From NCBI GenBank assembly GCA_900545075.1, contig UQXT01000051.1, positions 1-15,698 of the forward strand: a DNA stretch of 15,698 nt, in the 5' to 3' direction. The notes beneath the pieces were generated by a model. The model searched no databases, had not been told where the DNA came from, and saw only the letters and a list, made by a program, of their open reading frames with translations. The DNA comes from an uncultured Collinsella sp. Its GTDB lineage: Bacteria > Actinomycetota > Coriobacteriia > Coriobacteriales > Coriobacteriaceae. Shown piece after piece: positions 7,275-14,453 of the stretch. Each line of letters begins with the position of its first letter. The stretch's first letter is position 1. A program made the translations under genes and the position numbers.

Positions 7275-7904
7275 ATGGCAGCTGCACAGCCGCTTAAGAT
7301 TCGCATGGTTGCCGGACTTGGCAACCCTGGCGATGAATATGCCGAGACCCGCCACAACGCTGGCTTCAAAGCGATCGACGAGTTGGCCCGTCAGGCCGGT
7401 GTCACGTACTGGAAAAACCAGGCAGGCGCCGAGGTCGCGCTCATCAACATCAACGATCCCGAGGAAGAGGGTGGCAAGCGCCAGATTGTGCTGGTCAAGC
7501 CGCAGTCGTACATGAATACCTCGGGCGGTCCCATCTCCAAGCTTTGCCGCGAGTACAAGATCAAGGCCGAGGAGCTGCTCGTGATCCACGATGAGCTCGA
7601 CATTCCCGCCGGCGACGTACGCGTCAAGGTAGGCGGCGGCCACGCCGGCCACAATGGCCTGCGCTCCATCATCGACAAGATGGGCAGTCGCGACTTTAGT
7701 CGCATCCGCACCGGCATCGGCAATCCTCCCGGCAAGATGGCTGTCGCCGACTACGTGCTCAAGCAGCTACGCGCCCGCGAGGCCGATGACTTCCAGGACA
7801 CCTGCGCCCGCGCCGCAGATGCCGCCGGTCTGGCGATCGTCCACGGCGTAATCTACGCCCGCGATCACGTCAACGGCGCCGCTTCCGCCAACGGCAAGCA
7901 CTAA
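7275..7904 (+). CDS. pth: Peptidyl-tRNA hydrolase
   Basis: Pth cleaves the ester bond of peptidyl-tRNAs released from stalled ribosomes, recycling tRNA in the cytosol. The 209-residue protein has AGLGNPGDEYAETRHNAG (13-30) with the catalytic His27 and Asn28, KPQSYMNTSG (75-84) with Asn81, HDELDIPAG (105-113) with Asp106, and GGGHAGHNGLRSI (120-132) with Asn127; together these are the full active-site set of bacterial Pth. An AAAGGA ribosome-binding site precedes ATG 7275. A Glu/Gly-rich insertion (DPEEEGGK, 61-68) is slightly unusual. The C-terminal tail after about residue 190 is Ala/Asn-rich. The inverted-repeat element downstream begins only two bases after the stop codon. Confidence 0.96.
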   Translation: MAAAQPLKIRMVAGLGNPGDEYAETRHNAGFKAIDELARQAGVTYWKNQAGAEVALININDPEEEGGKRQIVLVKPQSYMNTSGGPISKLCREYKIKAEELLVIHDELDIPAGDVRVKVGGGHAGHNGLRSIIDKMGSRDFSRIRTGIGNPPGKMAVADYVLKQLRAREADDFQDTCARAADAAGLAIVHGVIYARDHVNGAASANGKH

Positions 7905-7906
7905 GA

Positions 7907-8104
7907 CCTACCAAATAGGGACAGGTTTATTTTGTCAGGTTTTATCTACAGAAACGCCGCGGCAGCCGCGCCGTAATAAACCCTGTGACGCCATACACAT
8001 GCAACGCTCCAAAGGGGGCCGGCCTCATCGATGCGCGAGGCCGGCCCCCTTTGCCGTTTTGCCTGATAAAACCTGCCAAAATAAACCTGTCCCTATTTGG
8101 TAGG
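7907..8104. repeat. 198-bp element bounded by 40-bp inverted repeats with GGGACAG core
   Basis: The arms 7907-7946 and 8065-8104 are reverse complements at 39 of 40 positions. Each arm contains its own shorter palindrome around a core: CCAAATA, GGGACAGG, TTTATTTTGG-like sequence. The enclosed 118 bases hold the strong hairpin at 8011-8052 and no gene. It begins two bases after the pth stop. The core GGGACAG recurs in three other intergenic palindromes of this window. It looks like a non-autonomous repeat (REP/MITE-type); that label is inference. Confidence 0.8.
8011..8060 (+). terminator. Strong hairpin/terminator inside the repeat downstream of pth
   Basis: Sixteen bases (8011-8026) pair perfectly with 8037-8052 around a 10-base loop, giving a GC-rich stem with AAA/TTT at its base. 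The T-rich tract is imperfect (CTTTGCCGTTTT), but the stem is strong enough to separate pth from the downstream flavoprotein operon. The AAA on the other side would allow some activity from the opposite direction. Confidence 0.7.
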
Positions 8105-8167
8105 CCGAAGTGGATAAACCCTGCTCCCAACCGCCGAAGATACACGTAAGCGACATGTCCATGAGGG

Positions 8168-8173
8168 TATAAT
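8168..8173 (+). promoter_or_regulatory. -10 hexamer of the nfnAB operon
   Basis: A perfect TATAAT at 8168-8173 lies about 105 bases before the first gene. No good -35 is present at 16-18 bases upstream, so the promoter may need an activator or differ in its -35. The predicted start near 8180 gives a leader of about 98 bases containing the hairpins described at 8178-8250. Confidence 0.45.
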
Positions 8174-8177
8174 TTGC

Positions 8178-8250
8178 ACCGTATGTCTGCACAACGCCTG
8201 TGCGCGTACGGTTTTATTCGGGCTACCGTCCATTTCCGTGGAGGCACGGT
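8178..8250 (+). promoter_or_regulatory. Structured leader with terminator-like hairpin upstream of nfnA
   Basis: ACCGTA (8178-8183) can pair with TACGGT (8207-8212), enclosing an inner GCACA/TGTGC stem (8189-8193 with 8199-8203), and is followed by TTTTATT. Two further segments, ACCGT (8225-8229) and ACGGT (8246-8250), can pair with each other, or the second segment (8207-8212) can pair with the third. CCGTG/CACGG (8236-8240 with 8245-8249) is another option. Such alternating complementary segments are what an attenuator would show. No known riboswitch consensus is recognised. Confidence 0.4.
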
Positions 8251-8278
8251 TCGGTCGCCCTAACAAGAGAGGGGTTCT

Positions 8279-9118
8279 ATGTATAAGATCCTGGAGAAGA
8301 CGCAGTTCTCGGAGAAGGTGTTCAAGTTCCGCATCGAGGCGCCCGCAATCGCCAAGCATGCGCACGCTGGACAGTTCCTCATGGTTCGCGCCAACGAGAC
8401 GGGCGAGCGTGTCCCGTTTACCCTAGCTGGCTGGAACGGTGACGAGGGCTGGGTCGAGTTCATCTTCATGGTGATCGGCAAGACCACCGAGATGCTGTCC
8501 ACCTACGAGGCCGGCGAGTCGCTGCGCGACGTCGTGGGCCCGCTGGGCGTTCCTACTGAGATGGCCGAGGGCCCCTGCGCCGTCATTGGCGGCGGCGTCG
8601 GCCTGGCAATTGCCTTCCCGGTCGCCAAGCACCTGGTCGAGACCGGCCACGAGGTCCACGCCATCATGGGCGCCCGCACCAAGGACCTCCTGCTCATGGA
8701 GGACCAGTTCCGCGAGCTCCTCGACGAGGACCACATCCACATCACCACTGACGACGGCTCCTACGGCGAGCAGGGCGTTGTCACCGCTCCGCTGGAGCGC
8801 CTGCTGCAGGACAAGGCCGTGAGCCAGGTCTTCTGCGTCGGCCCCGTTCCGATGATGAAGTTCTCGACCCTCACCGCCCAGAAGTACGACACCCCCATCA
8901 CCGCGTCGCTCAACCCCATCATGGTTGACGGCACCGGCATGTGCGGCTGCTGCCGCGTCGAGGTGGGCGGCGTGACCAAGTTCGCTTGCGTCGACGGCCC
9001 CGACTTCGATGCCACCCTGGTCGACTGGGATGACCTTCGTGCCCGCCAGGCCGCTTACCGTTCCGAAGAGGGCGAGTCCCTCAAGGCCTATGAGGAAAAG
9101 AGCTGCGCATGCCACTAG
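8279..9118 (+). CDS. nfnA: NfnA/SudB-type FAD and 2Fe-2S flavoprotein subunit
   Basis: This 279-residue protein belongs to the ferredoxin-NADP+ reductase-like family that includes the NfnA (small) subunit of NADH-dependent ferredoxin:NADP+ oxidoreductase and SudB of sulfide dehydrogenase. Motifs in order are RVPFTLAG (44-51, FAD binding), the nucleotide-binding loop IGGGVGLA (103-110), VFCVGPVPMM (184-193), and a cluster segment DGTGMCGCCRVEVGG (217-231) plus Cys237. In characterised NfnA an Asp helps the Cys residues bind the [2Fe-2S] cluster, and Asp217 could fill that role; this is family knowledge. The ribosome-binding site is GAGAGGGG before ATG 8279. The gene overlaps nfnB by 10 bases, so the two are translationally coupled and presumably form one cytoplasmic complex. 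Older annotations call such proteins dihydroorotate dehydrogenase electron-transfer subunits; the partner gene argues against that. Confidence 0.88.
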   Translation: MYKILEKTQFSEKVFKFRIEAPAIAKHAHAGQFLMVRANETGERVPFTLAGWNGDEGWVEFIFMVIGKTTEMLSTYEAGESLRDVVGPLGVPTEMAEGPCAVIGGGVGLAIAFPVAKHLVETGHEVHAIMGARTKDLLLMEDQFRELLDEDHIHITTDDGSYGEQGVVTAPLERLLQDKAVSQVFCVGPVPMMKFSTLTAQKYDTPITASLNPIMVDGTGMCGCCRVEVGGVTKFACVDGPDFDATLVDWDDLRARQAAYRSEEGESLKAYEEKSCACH

Positions 9119-10518
9119 TTAACGGTCGTTTCGTTGCCGATATGAAGTCGCCCCGCACCCCCGATAACGAGGAGCCGGCTGCCGAGCGCGCCTGCGACTT
9201 CCGCCCCGTCGACAAGGGCTTTACCGAGGAGATGGCGCTGGCCGAGGCCGAGCGCTGCCTCAACTGCAAGAAGCCGTTCTGTGTTGAGGGCTGCCCCGTC
9301 AACATCAACATCCCCCGCTTTATCGAGCAGATCCGCGAGAAGGACTTCGGCGGCGCTCTCGATACCATCCGCGAGGACTCCATGCTTCCCGCCATCTGCG
9401 GCCGCGTCTGCCCGCAGGAGAACCAGTGCGAGGGCAAGTGCATCCGTGGTAAGAAGTCCGAGCCCGTGGCCATCGGTCAGCTCGAGCGCTTCCTGGGTGA
9501 CCGCCCCGAGCTCGCCTCCACGCCCAAGATGGCCCCCAAGAACGGCAAGAAGGTCGCCGTCGTCGGCTCCGGCCCGTCCGGCATCACCTGCGCTGGCGAG
9601 CTCGCCCGCAACGGCTTTGACGTTACCGTTTTTGAGGCCTTCTTCACCGGCGGCGGCGTGCTGGTCTACGGCATCCCCGAGTTCCGTCTGCCCAAGGCAG
9701 TCGTCAAGCGCGAGATTGACGGCCTGGAGGACATGGGCGTCAAGTTTGAGTACAACTCCGTCGTGGGCAACATGGCCACGGCCGAGGAGCTGTTCGAGCA
9801 GGGCTTCGACGCCATTTACGTGGCGACCGGCGCTGGCCTGCCCAAGTTCCTCAATGTCCCCGGCGAGAACCTGCCCAACGTCTTCTTCGCGAACGAGTAC
9901 CTCACCCGCGTAAACTTGATGAAGGCCAACAAGTTCCCCGAGTACGACACCCCCACCAAGCACGGCAAGAACGTCGTCGTCTTTGGTGGCGGCAACGTGG
10001 CCATGGACGCCGTCCGTACTGCCAAGCGCCTGGGCGCCGAGCATGCCATCATCGCCTACCGTCGTACCGAAGATGAGATGCCCTGCCGTCGCGCCGAGCT
10101 GCACCATGCCAAGGCCGAGGGCGTCGAGGTTCTGCCGCTCGTTTCCCCGCTCGAGTTTGTCGCTGGCGAGGACGGCTCCGTGTGCGCCGTCAAGGTCCAG
10201 AAGATGGAGCTTGGCGAGCCCGACGAGTCCGGCCGTCGTCGCCCGGTGCCCATCGAGGGCGCCATCGAGGAGATTCCCTGCGACGTCGCGATCTCGGCTA
10301 TCGGTACCAACGCCAACCCCTTCGCAAAGAAAATCGGCGGCAAGATGGAGCTCAACAAGTGGGGCTACATCGTCGCCGACGAGGAGACCGGCCAGACCAC
10401 CGATCCCCGCATCTGGGCTGGCGGCGACATCGTCACCGGTGCCGCTACGGTCATTCTGGCGATGGGCGCCGGCAAGAAGGCCGCCGCTTCCATCACCAAG
10501 AGCCTGCTGGGCGAGTAA
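9109..10518 (+). CDS. nfnB: NfnB/SudA/GltA-type NADPH-dependent oxidoreductase large subunit
   Basis: The 469-residue product matches the glutamate-synthase small-subunit-like family. An N-terminal domain carries eight cysteines for two [4Fe-4S] clusters: Cys50, 53, 58, 62 and Cys97, 101, 107, 111. An FAD-binding Rossmann fold follows at VVGSGPSG (151-158), and an NADP(H)-binding fold at VFGGGNVAMDAVRTAKRLGA (291-310). The C-terminal AGGDIVTGAATVILAMGAGKKAA is the usual FAD-contact helix. Paired with nfnA, the likely role is electron exchange among NADH, ferredoxin and NADPH, possibly with bifurcation; sulfide dehydrogenase or an NADPH:glutamate synthase activity are alternatives often used in annotation. 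No large glutamate-synthase subunit is nearby. The start codon lies inside the end of nfnA, and a downstream hairpin ends the operon. Confidence 0.9.
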   Translation: MPLVNGRFVADMKSPRTPDNEEPAAERACDFRPVDKGFTEEMALAEAERCLNCKKPFCVEGCPVNINIPRFIEQIREKDFGGALDTIREDSMLPAICGRVCPQENQCEGKCIRGKKSEPVAIGQLERFLGDRPELASTPKMAPKNGKKVAVVGSGPSGITCAGELARNGFDVTVFEAFFTGGGVLVYGIPEFRLPKAVVKREIDGLEDMGVKFEYNSVVGNMATAEELFEQGFDAIYVATGAGLPKFLNVPGENLPNVFFANEYLTRVNLMKANKFPEYDTPTKHGKNVVVFGGGNVAMDAVRTAKRLGAEHAIIAYRRTEDEMPCRRAELHHAKAEGVEVLPLVSPLEFVAGEDGSVCAVKVQKMELGEPDESGRRRPVPIEGAIEEIPCDVAISAIGTNANPFAKKIGGKMELNKWGYIVADEETGQTTDPRIWAGGDIVTGAATVILAMGAGKKAAASITKSLLGE

Positions 10519-10546
10519 TCACCCGCAGCGCTAGCCACCAAACGGC

Positions 10547-10584
10547 AAAGTCCCCGTCGAGCACACGCCCGGCGGGGACTTTTC
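10547..10584 (+). terminator. Intrinsic terminator after nfnB
   Basis: AAAGTCCCCG (10547-10556) pairs perfectly with CGGGGACTTT (10573-10582), leaving a 16-base loop, and a short T-run follows. The A-run on the left would also let it work for transcripts of the convergent kinase-like gene. Confidence 0.8.
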
Positions 10585-10602
10585 TCTATGCCGGCCGCTC
10601 CA

Positions 10603-10635
10603 CCACCACAAAGGGGACAGGCACCTTTGTGATGG
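10603..10635. repeat. GGGACAG-core palindrome between convergent genes
   Basis: CCACCACAAAGG (10603-10614) and CCTTTGTGATGG (10624-10635) are complementary at 11 of 12 positions around the loop GGACAGGCA. It lies between the nfnB terminator and the 3' end of the kinase-like gene. It is one of four intergenic palindromes here that share GGGACAG but have different arm sequences. Confidence 0.75.
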
Positions 10636-10645
10636 TTTTGGTCGG

Positions 10646-11269
10646 TTAGCCTTCGAGCTGCGCCACCTTGTAGCGGTAGGCAGCGACGATAACGTCTTTA
10701 CAACCCTCGCGGCCCAGCTTGGCGCGGTTGACGACGATGTCCTTGCCGCTCGTCATCTTCCACTTTCCGGCGCTGTAGCGCTTATAGAACGCCTCGCGCG
10801 CCTTCTGCTGCTGCTTGACCAGCTTGGCGCCCTTCTTTTTGTTAAGGCCGCGCTTTTTGCGCACGATCTCGACGCGATCCTCAAAGGGTGCGGTCACCAG
10901 CACGGCAATGTGATTGGGGTTGTTGCGCAACAGGTAATCGGACAGACGGCCTTCGATAATGCAGCTCTCGGTCTCGCCCAGATCCAAAATCACCTGGCTC
11001 ATCTTTTGGAACAACTTGTCCGAGTACGAACGGGCATCGTAACGGTCGGGTAGAAACGCCATGTTCTCCACGGCCAGGCGCTCGTCGTAGGCGGCCATCT
11101 TATCGAGCGACTCGCCCGCGCGCAGCGACGCACGCACCAGCAGCTCGTTATCGTACAGCGGAATCCCCAACTCGTCGGCAAGCATGCGACCAATCTCGTG
11201 GCCCTCGGCGCCAAAGTCGCGCGCGATGGTAATGACCACAGGATTCTTCTTGTTCTCCAGATCGCTCAT
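10646..11269 (-). CDS. Cytidylate kinase-like family protein
   Basis: The 207-residue protein fits the cytidylate-kinase-like family (Cytidylate_kin2 type) found in gut anaerobes. It begins with a conserved strand and a degenerate phosphate-binding loop, VVITIARDFGAEGHEIGRMLADELG (11-35), rather than a classical GxxGxGKS/T. Then come YDNELL (39-44), the EGRLSDYLLRN segment (106-116) resembling the GR.ADYIL of the family, and a basic lid region RKKRGLNKKKGAKLVKQQQKAREAFYKRY (137-165). The biochemical substrate is not established for this branch; CMP kinase activity is not assured. I use ATG 11269 because AAAGGA lies upstream; an in-frame ATG at 11314 overlaps the palindrome. It lies 49 bases after the permease gene on the same strand and could be read through from that operon. 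Confidence 0.8.
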   Translation of the reverse strand: MSDLENKKNPVVITIARDFGAEGHEIGRMLADELGIPLYDNELLVRASLRAGESLDKMAAYDERLAVENMAFLPDRYDARSYSDKLFQKMSQVILDLGETESCIIEGRLSDYLLRNNPNHIAVLVTAPFEDRVEIVRKKRGLNKKKGAKLVKQQQKAREAFYKRYSAGKWKMTSGKDIVVNRAKLGREGCKDVIVAAYRYKVAQLEG

Positions 11270-11286
11270 CGCGATTCCTTTCTCTA

Positions 11287-11315
11287 TGTGACAAAGGGGC
11301 TGTCCCTTTGCCACA
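11287..11315. repeat. GGGACAG-core palindrome between permease and kinase-like gene
   Basis: TGTGACAAAGGG (11287-11298) and CCCTTTGCCACA (11304-11315) are complementary at 11 of 12 positions around GCTGT. It fills most of the short gap between two minus-strand genes, where it could reduce read-through or alter mRNA decay. There is no U-run, so it is not a canonical terminator. Confidence 0.75.
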
Positions 11316-11317
11316 TT

Positions 11318-11956
11318 CTACGCTGCCACCATTCGCCTCTGATATGCGCGAATCAGCAACGAGATACCAAAGTTGAGCACAAAGTACATCGCAAACACCA
11401 GGCCGTAGAGCATAAGCACCTGCGACAGGTCGATCGCGTGGGCCATCACGACGTTTGCCGTGTACATGAGCTCGGCCACGTTAATGCCCGAAAGATACGA
11501 GCTGTCCTTGATGACAGTCGTGCACTGGCTAAACAGCGCCGGAATGATCGTCTTAAACGTCTGCGGCAGAATGATGTAGCGCATGGTGGCAAAGAAGCCA
11601 AAGCCCTGGCTCTGCGCTGCCTCAAACTGGCCGCGCGGAATCGAGTTGAGGCCGCCGCGCACAATCTCGGCCATAACAGCGCTGGTAAACAGCGTAAAGG
11701 CGATGGTCGAAATCACAATGTCCAAACCCTGTACCGTAAAGTAGATAAACAGGATCCACAGCAGGTTTGGCGTGCAACGGAACAGCTCAATATAGGCGCT
11801 CACCAAAATACGGAACGGGCGGGGCGCATAGCTCTTAACGAGCGCCAGCACCGTGCCAAAGATGAGCGAGAAAAAGATCGACAGCGCCGAGATCTCGATC
11901 GTCTTAACAAAGCCGCCCCAAATGTAGAGCAGGTTGGTCGCGTTGAAGATTTCCAT
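11318..11956 (-). CDS. Amino-acid ABC transporter permease (second)
   Basis: This 212-residue inner-membrane permease of the His/Glu/Gln/Arg family forms the translocation channel with the other permease. It has about five hydrophobic segments and the cytoplasmic EAA loop SIPRGQFEAAQSQGFGF in the middle, which docks on the ATPase. It ends in the usual short basic tail (RAYQRRMVAA). The start at 11956 follows an AGGAGG ribosome-binding site that lies within the last codons of the upstream permease gene, eight bases before the ATG, so translation is likely coupled. It is the last gene of the transporter operon. Confidence 0.93.
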   Translation of the reverse strand: MEIFNATNLLYIWGGFVKTIEISALSIFFSLIFGTVLALVKSYAPRPFRILVSAYIELFRCTPNLLWILFIYFTVQGLDIVISTIAFTLFTSAVMAEIVRGGLNSIPRGQFEAAQSQGFGFFATMRYIILPQTFKTIIPALFSQCTTVIKDSSYLSGINVAELMYTANVVMAHAIDLSQVLMLYGLVFAMYFVLNFGISLLIRAYQRRMVAA

Positions 11957-11959
11957 GCG

Positions 11960-12706
11960 CTAGGCCTCCTCTACGTTGTCGAGCCCCAGCTCGGCCAGGC
12001 TCACGCCGCGCGGACGCTCCTTGGAGCGGCGCTCGAGCCACTGCACCAGCATGGCGAGCGGAAAGCAGATGATGAAGTACATAAGGCAGCAGACGATGTA
12101 TCCCTGCAGGTAACCGTACAGACTCACAAAGTTGTCGGAACGGTACATAAGGTCGCCGCCGGCCACAAGCGCCAGCACCGACGTGTTCTTGACCAGGTTG
12201 AGTGCCTGGTTACACAGCGGCGGCAAAATGATCTTGAACGTCTGGGGCAGCACGATGTACCAGTATGCCTGCGCGCGAGTGAAGCCCTGGCTCTGGGCCG
12301 CCTCCATCTGACCGCGCGGAACCGCCTCGATACCAGTGCGGATGACCTCCGAAATGTAGGCCGCGTGATACAGGCCCACGCCCAAGAAGCCCAGCACAAA
12401 CGGCGCGATGCGCACCGGCTGGTCGGCACCGGTTATGGCCTGCAAAAACTGCGGACCGGCCATGTACATAAAGAGCACCTGCACGGGCAGCGGGGTGTTC
12501 TGGTAAAACTCCACGTACACGCGGCTTATGGCGCGCAGCACGCGCGAACGAGTGGTAGAGAACACGCCCAGCAGCGTGCCCAGCACCAGCGACAGCAGCA
12601 GACCGGCAACGACCACCTGCAGTGTCACGCCAAAGCCCTCCCAGAAGGGCCCCATGTTTTGAAATGTCGTCGACCAGCGGTCGGCGTCAAACAATCCTTC
12701 GAGCAT
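11960..12706 (-). CDS. Amino-acid ABC transporter permease (first)
   Basis: This 248-residue permease is the paralogue of the downstream one and should pair with it in the membrane. It has hydrophobic segments at about 25-50, 65-90, 100-125 and 190-225, the EAA loop EAVPRGQMEAAQSQGF, and an acidic C-terminal tail (LDNVEEA). An in-frame ATG at 12739 overlaps the binding-protein gene, but the ATG at 12706 has a strong AAGGAAGG site six bases upstream and is the better start. Family placement is secure; specificity for acidic amino acids is inferred from the neighbouring binding protein. Confidence 0.92.
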   Translation of the reverse strand: MLEGLFDADRWSTTFQNMGPFWEGFGVTLQVVVAGLLLSLVLGTLLGVFSTTRSRVLRAISRVYVEFYQNTPLPVQVLFMYMAGPQFLQAITGADQPVRIAPFVLGFLGVGLYHAAYISEVIRTGIEAVPRGQMEAAQSQGFTRAQAYWYIVLPQTFKIILPPLCNQALNLVKNTSVLALVAGGDLMYRSDNFVSLYGYLQGYIVCCLMYFIICFPLAMLVQWLERRSKERPRGVSLAELGLDNVEEA

Positions 12707-12731
12707 TTGATTCCTTCCTTGGACGATGCGC

Positions 12732-13610
12732 CTATACAAGACCCCAGGTCTTGACCTCTTGGTCGAGCCAGCCGTCGGCCAAGCGATCGCAAATCACCTG
12801 ATCGACCACGGCCGAAAGGTCGCAGCCCTTCTTGGTCGCCACGCCGTAGCCCTGCTCGCCAAACTTAACCTCGGGCTGCAGCAGCTCAACGGTCTCGTTC
12901 ATATAACCGGCCAGCGTGGAGCGGTCCATGGCAAAGACGTCGATATTGCCGGCGTCGAGCGAACTCTTGATGATGGGGTAGCCGCTAAAGGCCCTAAACT
13001 CGGGCTTGCAGCTAAAGCCGTTGTCCTTGATCATCTGCTCGATCAGGCCCTGCGTGGTAGCACCCTGGCTCACGCCGATGACCTTGCCGTCCAGGTCCTC
13101 AATCGAGGTAAAGCCCGAACGCTTCTTGACCATGAGTCCCACGTAGTCGGTGCGGTACGGCGTCGAGAAATCCCAGCTCTTCTTGCGCTCGTCGGTGATG
13201 GTGTAGGTCGCCGCGACTACGTCAAGTTGGCCGTTATCGATCAGCGGGCCGCGTGTCTTGGGCGTTACATCGGTAAACTCGACAAACTCCTGGGCACGGG
13301 CCTCCTTGTAGCTCACGCCAAAGACGGCAGCGGCGATCTGGTAGCACAAATCGACTTCCATGCCCTCAAAGCGGCCCTTGGCGGTGTCGTAATAGCCGTA
13401 GCCGGGAACGTCCTTCTTAACGCCGGCATTCAGATGGCCACGCGACTTGATGGCCGCAAGCTTGGAGCCCTTGTCGGAGTCCTCGGCGCTGGTGGAGTTG
13501 CCGCAACCGGTAAGCGCGGTCCCCGTCAGCGCGAGCATGCCGGCGCCAGCCAGCTGCAAAAGGTGACGGCGCGACACGGCCGCCCTCGTCATATCCGTCA
13601 TGTCCATCAC
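12732..13610 (-). CDS. Acidic amino-acid-binding lipoprotein of ABC transporter (PEB1/GluB-like)
   Basis: This 292-residue extracytoplasmic solute-binding protein captures the amino acid and delivers it to the permeases. The N-terminus combines a twin-arginine motif (SRRHLLQ, 13-19), a hydrophobic stretch, and a lipobox LTGC with Cys36 as the lipidation site, so it looks like a Tat-exported lipoprotein. The mature part shows the family landmarks TPKTRGPLIDNG (116-127), TITDERKK (137-144), DGKVIGVSQGATTQ (174-187), and a C-terminal WGLV. The pattern closely resembles Campylobacter PEB1a, an aspartate/glutamate binder (family knowledge). Ligand identity here is inference. The exact start is ambiguous among several ATGs at the N-terminus (13610, 13607, 13601, 13592); the twin-arginine motif is retained in all. 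It lies five bases after the ATPase stop. Confidence 0.93.
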   Translation of the reverse strand: MMDMTDMTRAAVSRRHLLQLAGAGMLALTGTALTGCGNSTSAEDSDKGSKLAAIKSRGHLNAGVKKDVPGYGYYDTAKGRFEGMEVDLCYQIAAAVFGVSYKEARAQEFVEFTDVTPKTRGPLIDNGQLDVVAATYTITDERKKSWDFSTPYRTDYVGLMVKKRSGFTSIEDLDGKVIGVSQGATTQGLIEQMIKDNGFSCKPEFRAFSGYPIIKSSLDAGNIDVFAMDRSTLAGYMNETVELLQPEVKFGEQGYGVATKKGCDLSAVVDQVICDRLADGWLDQEVKTWGLV

Positions 13611-13615
13611 CGCGC

Positions 13616-14347
13616 CTAGTGCAGAATCTTGGACAGGAACTCGCGGCAGCGCGGGTTCTCGGGGTTATCGAAGAAGTGCTCGGGCGTGCCCTCCTCCAGG
13701 ATGCGGCCGTCCTCCATAAAGATGACGCGATCGGCCACCTGGCGCGCAAAGCCCATCTCATGCGTCACGCAGATCATGGTGATGTCCTCCTGCGCGAGCT
13801 CAATCATAACGTCCAGGACTTCCTGGACCATCTCGGGGTCGAGCGCCGAGGTCGGCTCGTCAAACAGGATGATGGGCTGTTTGGTGCACAGGGCACGGGC
13901 GATGGCGATGCGCTGCTGCTGACCGCCCGAGAGATTCTGCGGATACTCGCCGGCCTTATGCGCCATGCCAACGCGCTTGAGCGCGGCGATGGCGATCTCG
14001 GTCGCCTCCTCCTTGCTCTTCTTTTGCAGCTTGATGGGCGCGAGCGTCAGGTTGCCGAGCACCGTCATGTTGGGATACAGGTTGAACTGCTGAAACACCA
14101 TGGAACTATACTTGCGAGCCATCTCCAGGTGGTTCTTTTTGGTGAGCGGCGTACCGTCGATGACGACCTCGCCCGACGTGGGCTCCTCCAGATAATCGAC
14201 GCAACGGATGAGCGTCGACTTACCCGAGCCGGAAGGCCCGATCATTACGAGCTTCTCGCCGCGCTTGACGGTGAGATTGATATCTTTGAGCACATGCAGG
14301 TCGCCAAAGTACTTGTTGAGATGCTTGATCTCGATCATGTCTGCCAT
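13616..14347 (-). CDS. Amino-acid ABC transporter ATP-binding protein (GlnQ/GluA-like)
   Basis: The 243-residue ATPase energises amino-acid import at the cytoplasmic face. Visible motifs are Walker A GPSGSGKST (37-45), Q-loop Gln86 in VFQQFNLYPNMTVL (84-97), signature LSGGQQQ (139-145), Walker B IILFDEP (159-165), D-loop SALD, and switch His196. The YPNMTVL segment after the Q-loop is typical of polar amino-acid importers. ATG 14347 follows GGAAGGGA by about five bases. It is the first gene of the operon (ATPase, binding protein, permease, permease), with gaps of only a few bases or overlaps throughout. Confidence 0.95.
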   Translation of the reverse strand: MADMIEIKHLNKYFGDLHVLKDINLTVKRGEKLVMIGPSGSGKSTLIRCVDYLEEPTSGEVVIDGTPLTKKNHLEMARKYSSMVFQQFNLYPNMTVLGNLTLAPIKLQKKSKEEATEIAIAALKRVGMAHKAGEYPQNLSGGQQQRIAIARALCTKQPIILFDEPTSALDPEMVQEVLDVMIELAQEDITMICVTHEMGFARQVADRVIFMEDGRILEEGTPEHFFDNPENPRCREFLSKILH

Positions 14348-14382
14348 GAATGTCCCTTCCCTGCGTTTACACGAGTTGCACT

Positions 14383-14408
14383 ATTGTACGGAAAGAACCG
14401 CGTTTCCG
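14383..14408 (-). promoter_or_regulatory. Promoter and dyad upstream of the amino-acid ABC operon
   Basis: Read on the minus strand, TACAAT (14388-14383) is a good -10, about 36 bases before the ATPase start. Immediately upstream lies a perfect dyad CGGAAA-N8-TTTCCG (14389-14394 and 14403-14408) that fills the -10/-35 spacer, where a repressor would block transcription. No good -35 hexamer was found. The dyad is visible; an operator role is inference. Confidence 0.4.
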
Positions 14409-14453
14409 CAGCCCACACTACATTCCCGTAAAGAACCCGCAACCTTTAACCCG

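Noticed and set aside
9115..10107. 330-codon minus-strand open frame opposite nfnB
   Set aside because: It is a compositional shadow of nfnB; its product is repetitive Gly/Ala/Asp/Leu.
11198..12754. 518-codon plus-strand open frame across the permeases
   Set aside because: It is antisense to two well-supported permease genes and encodes a His/Arg/Gln-rich sequence without recognisable domains.
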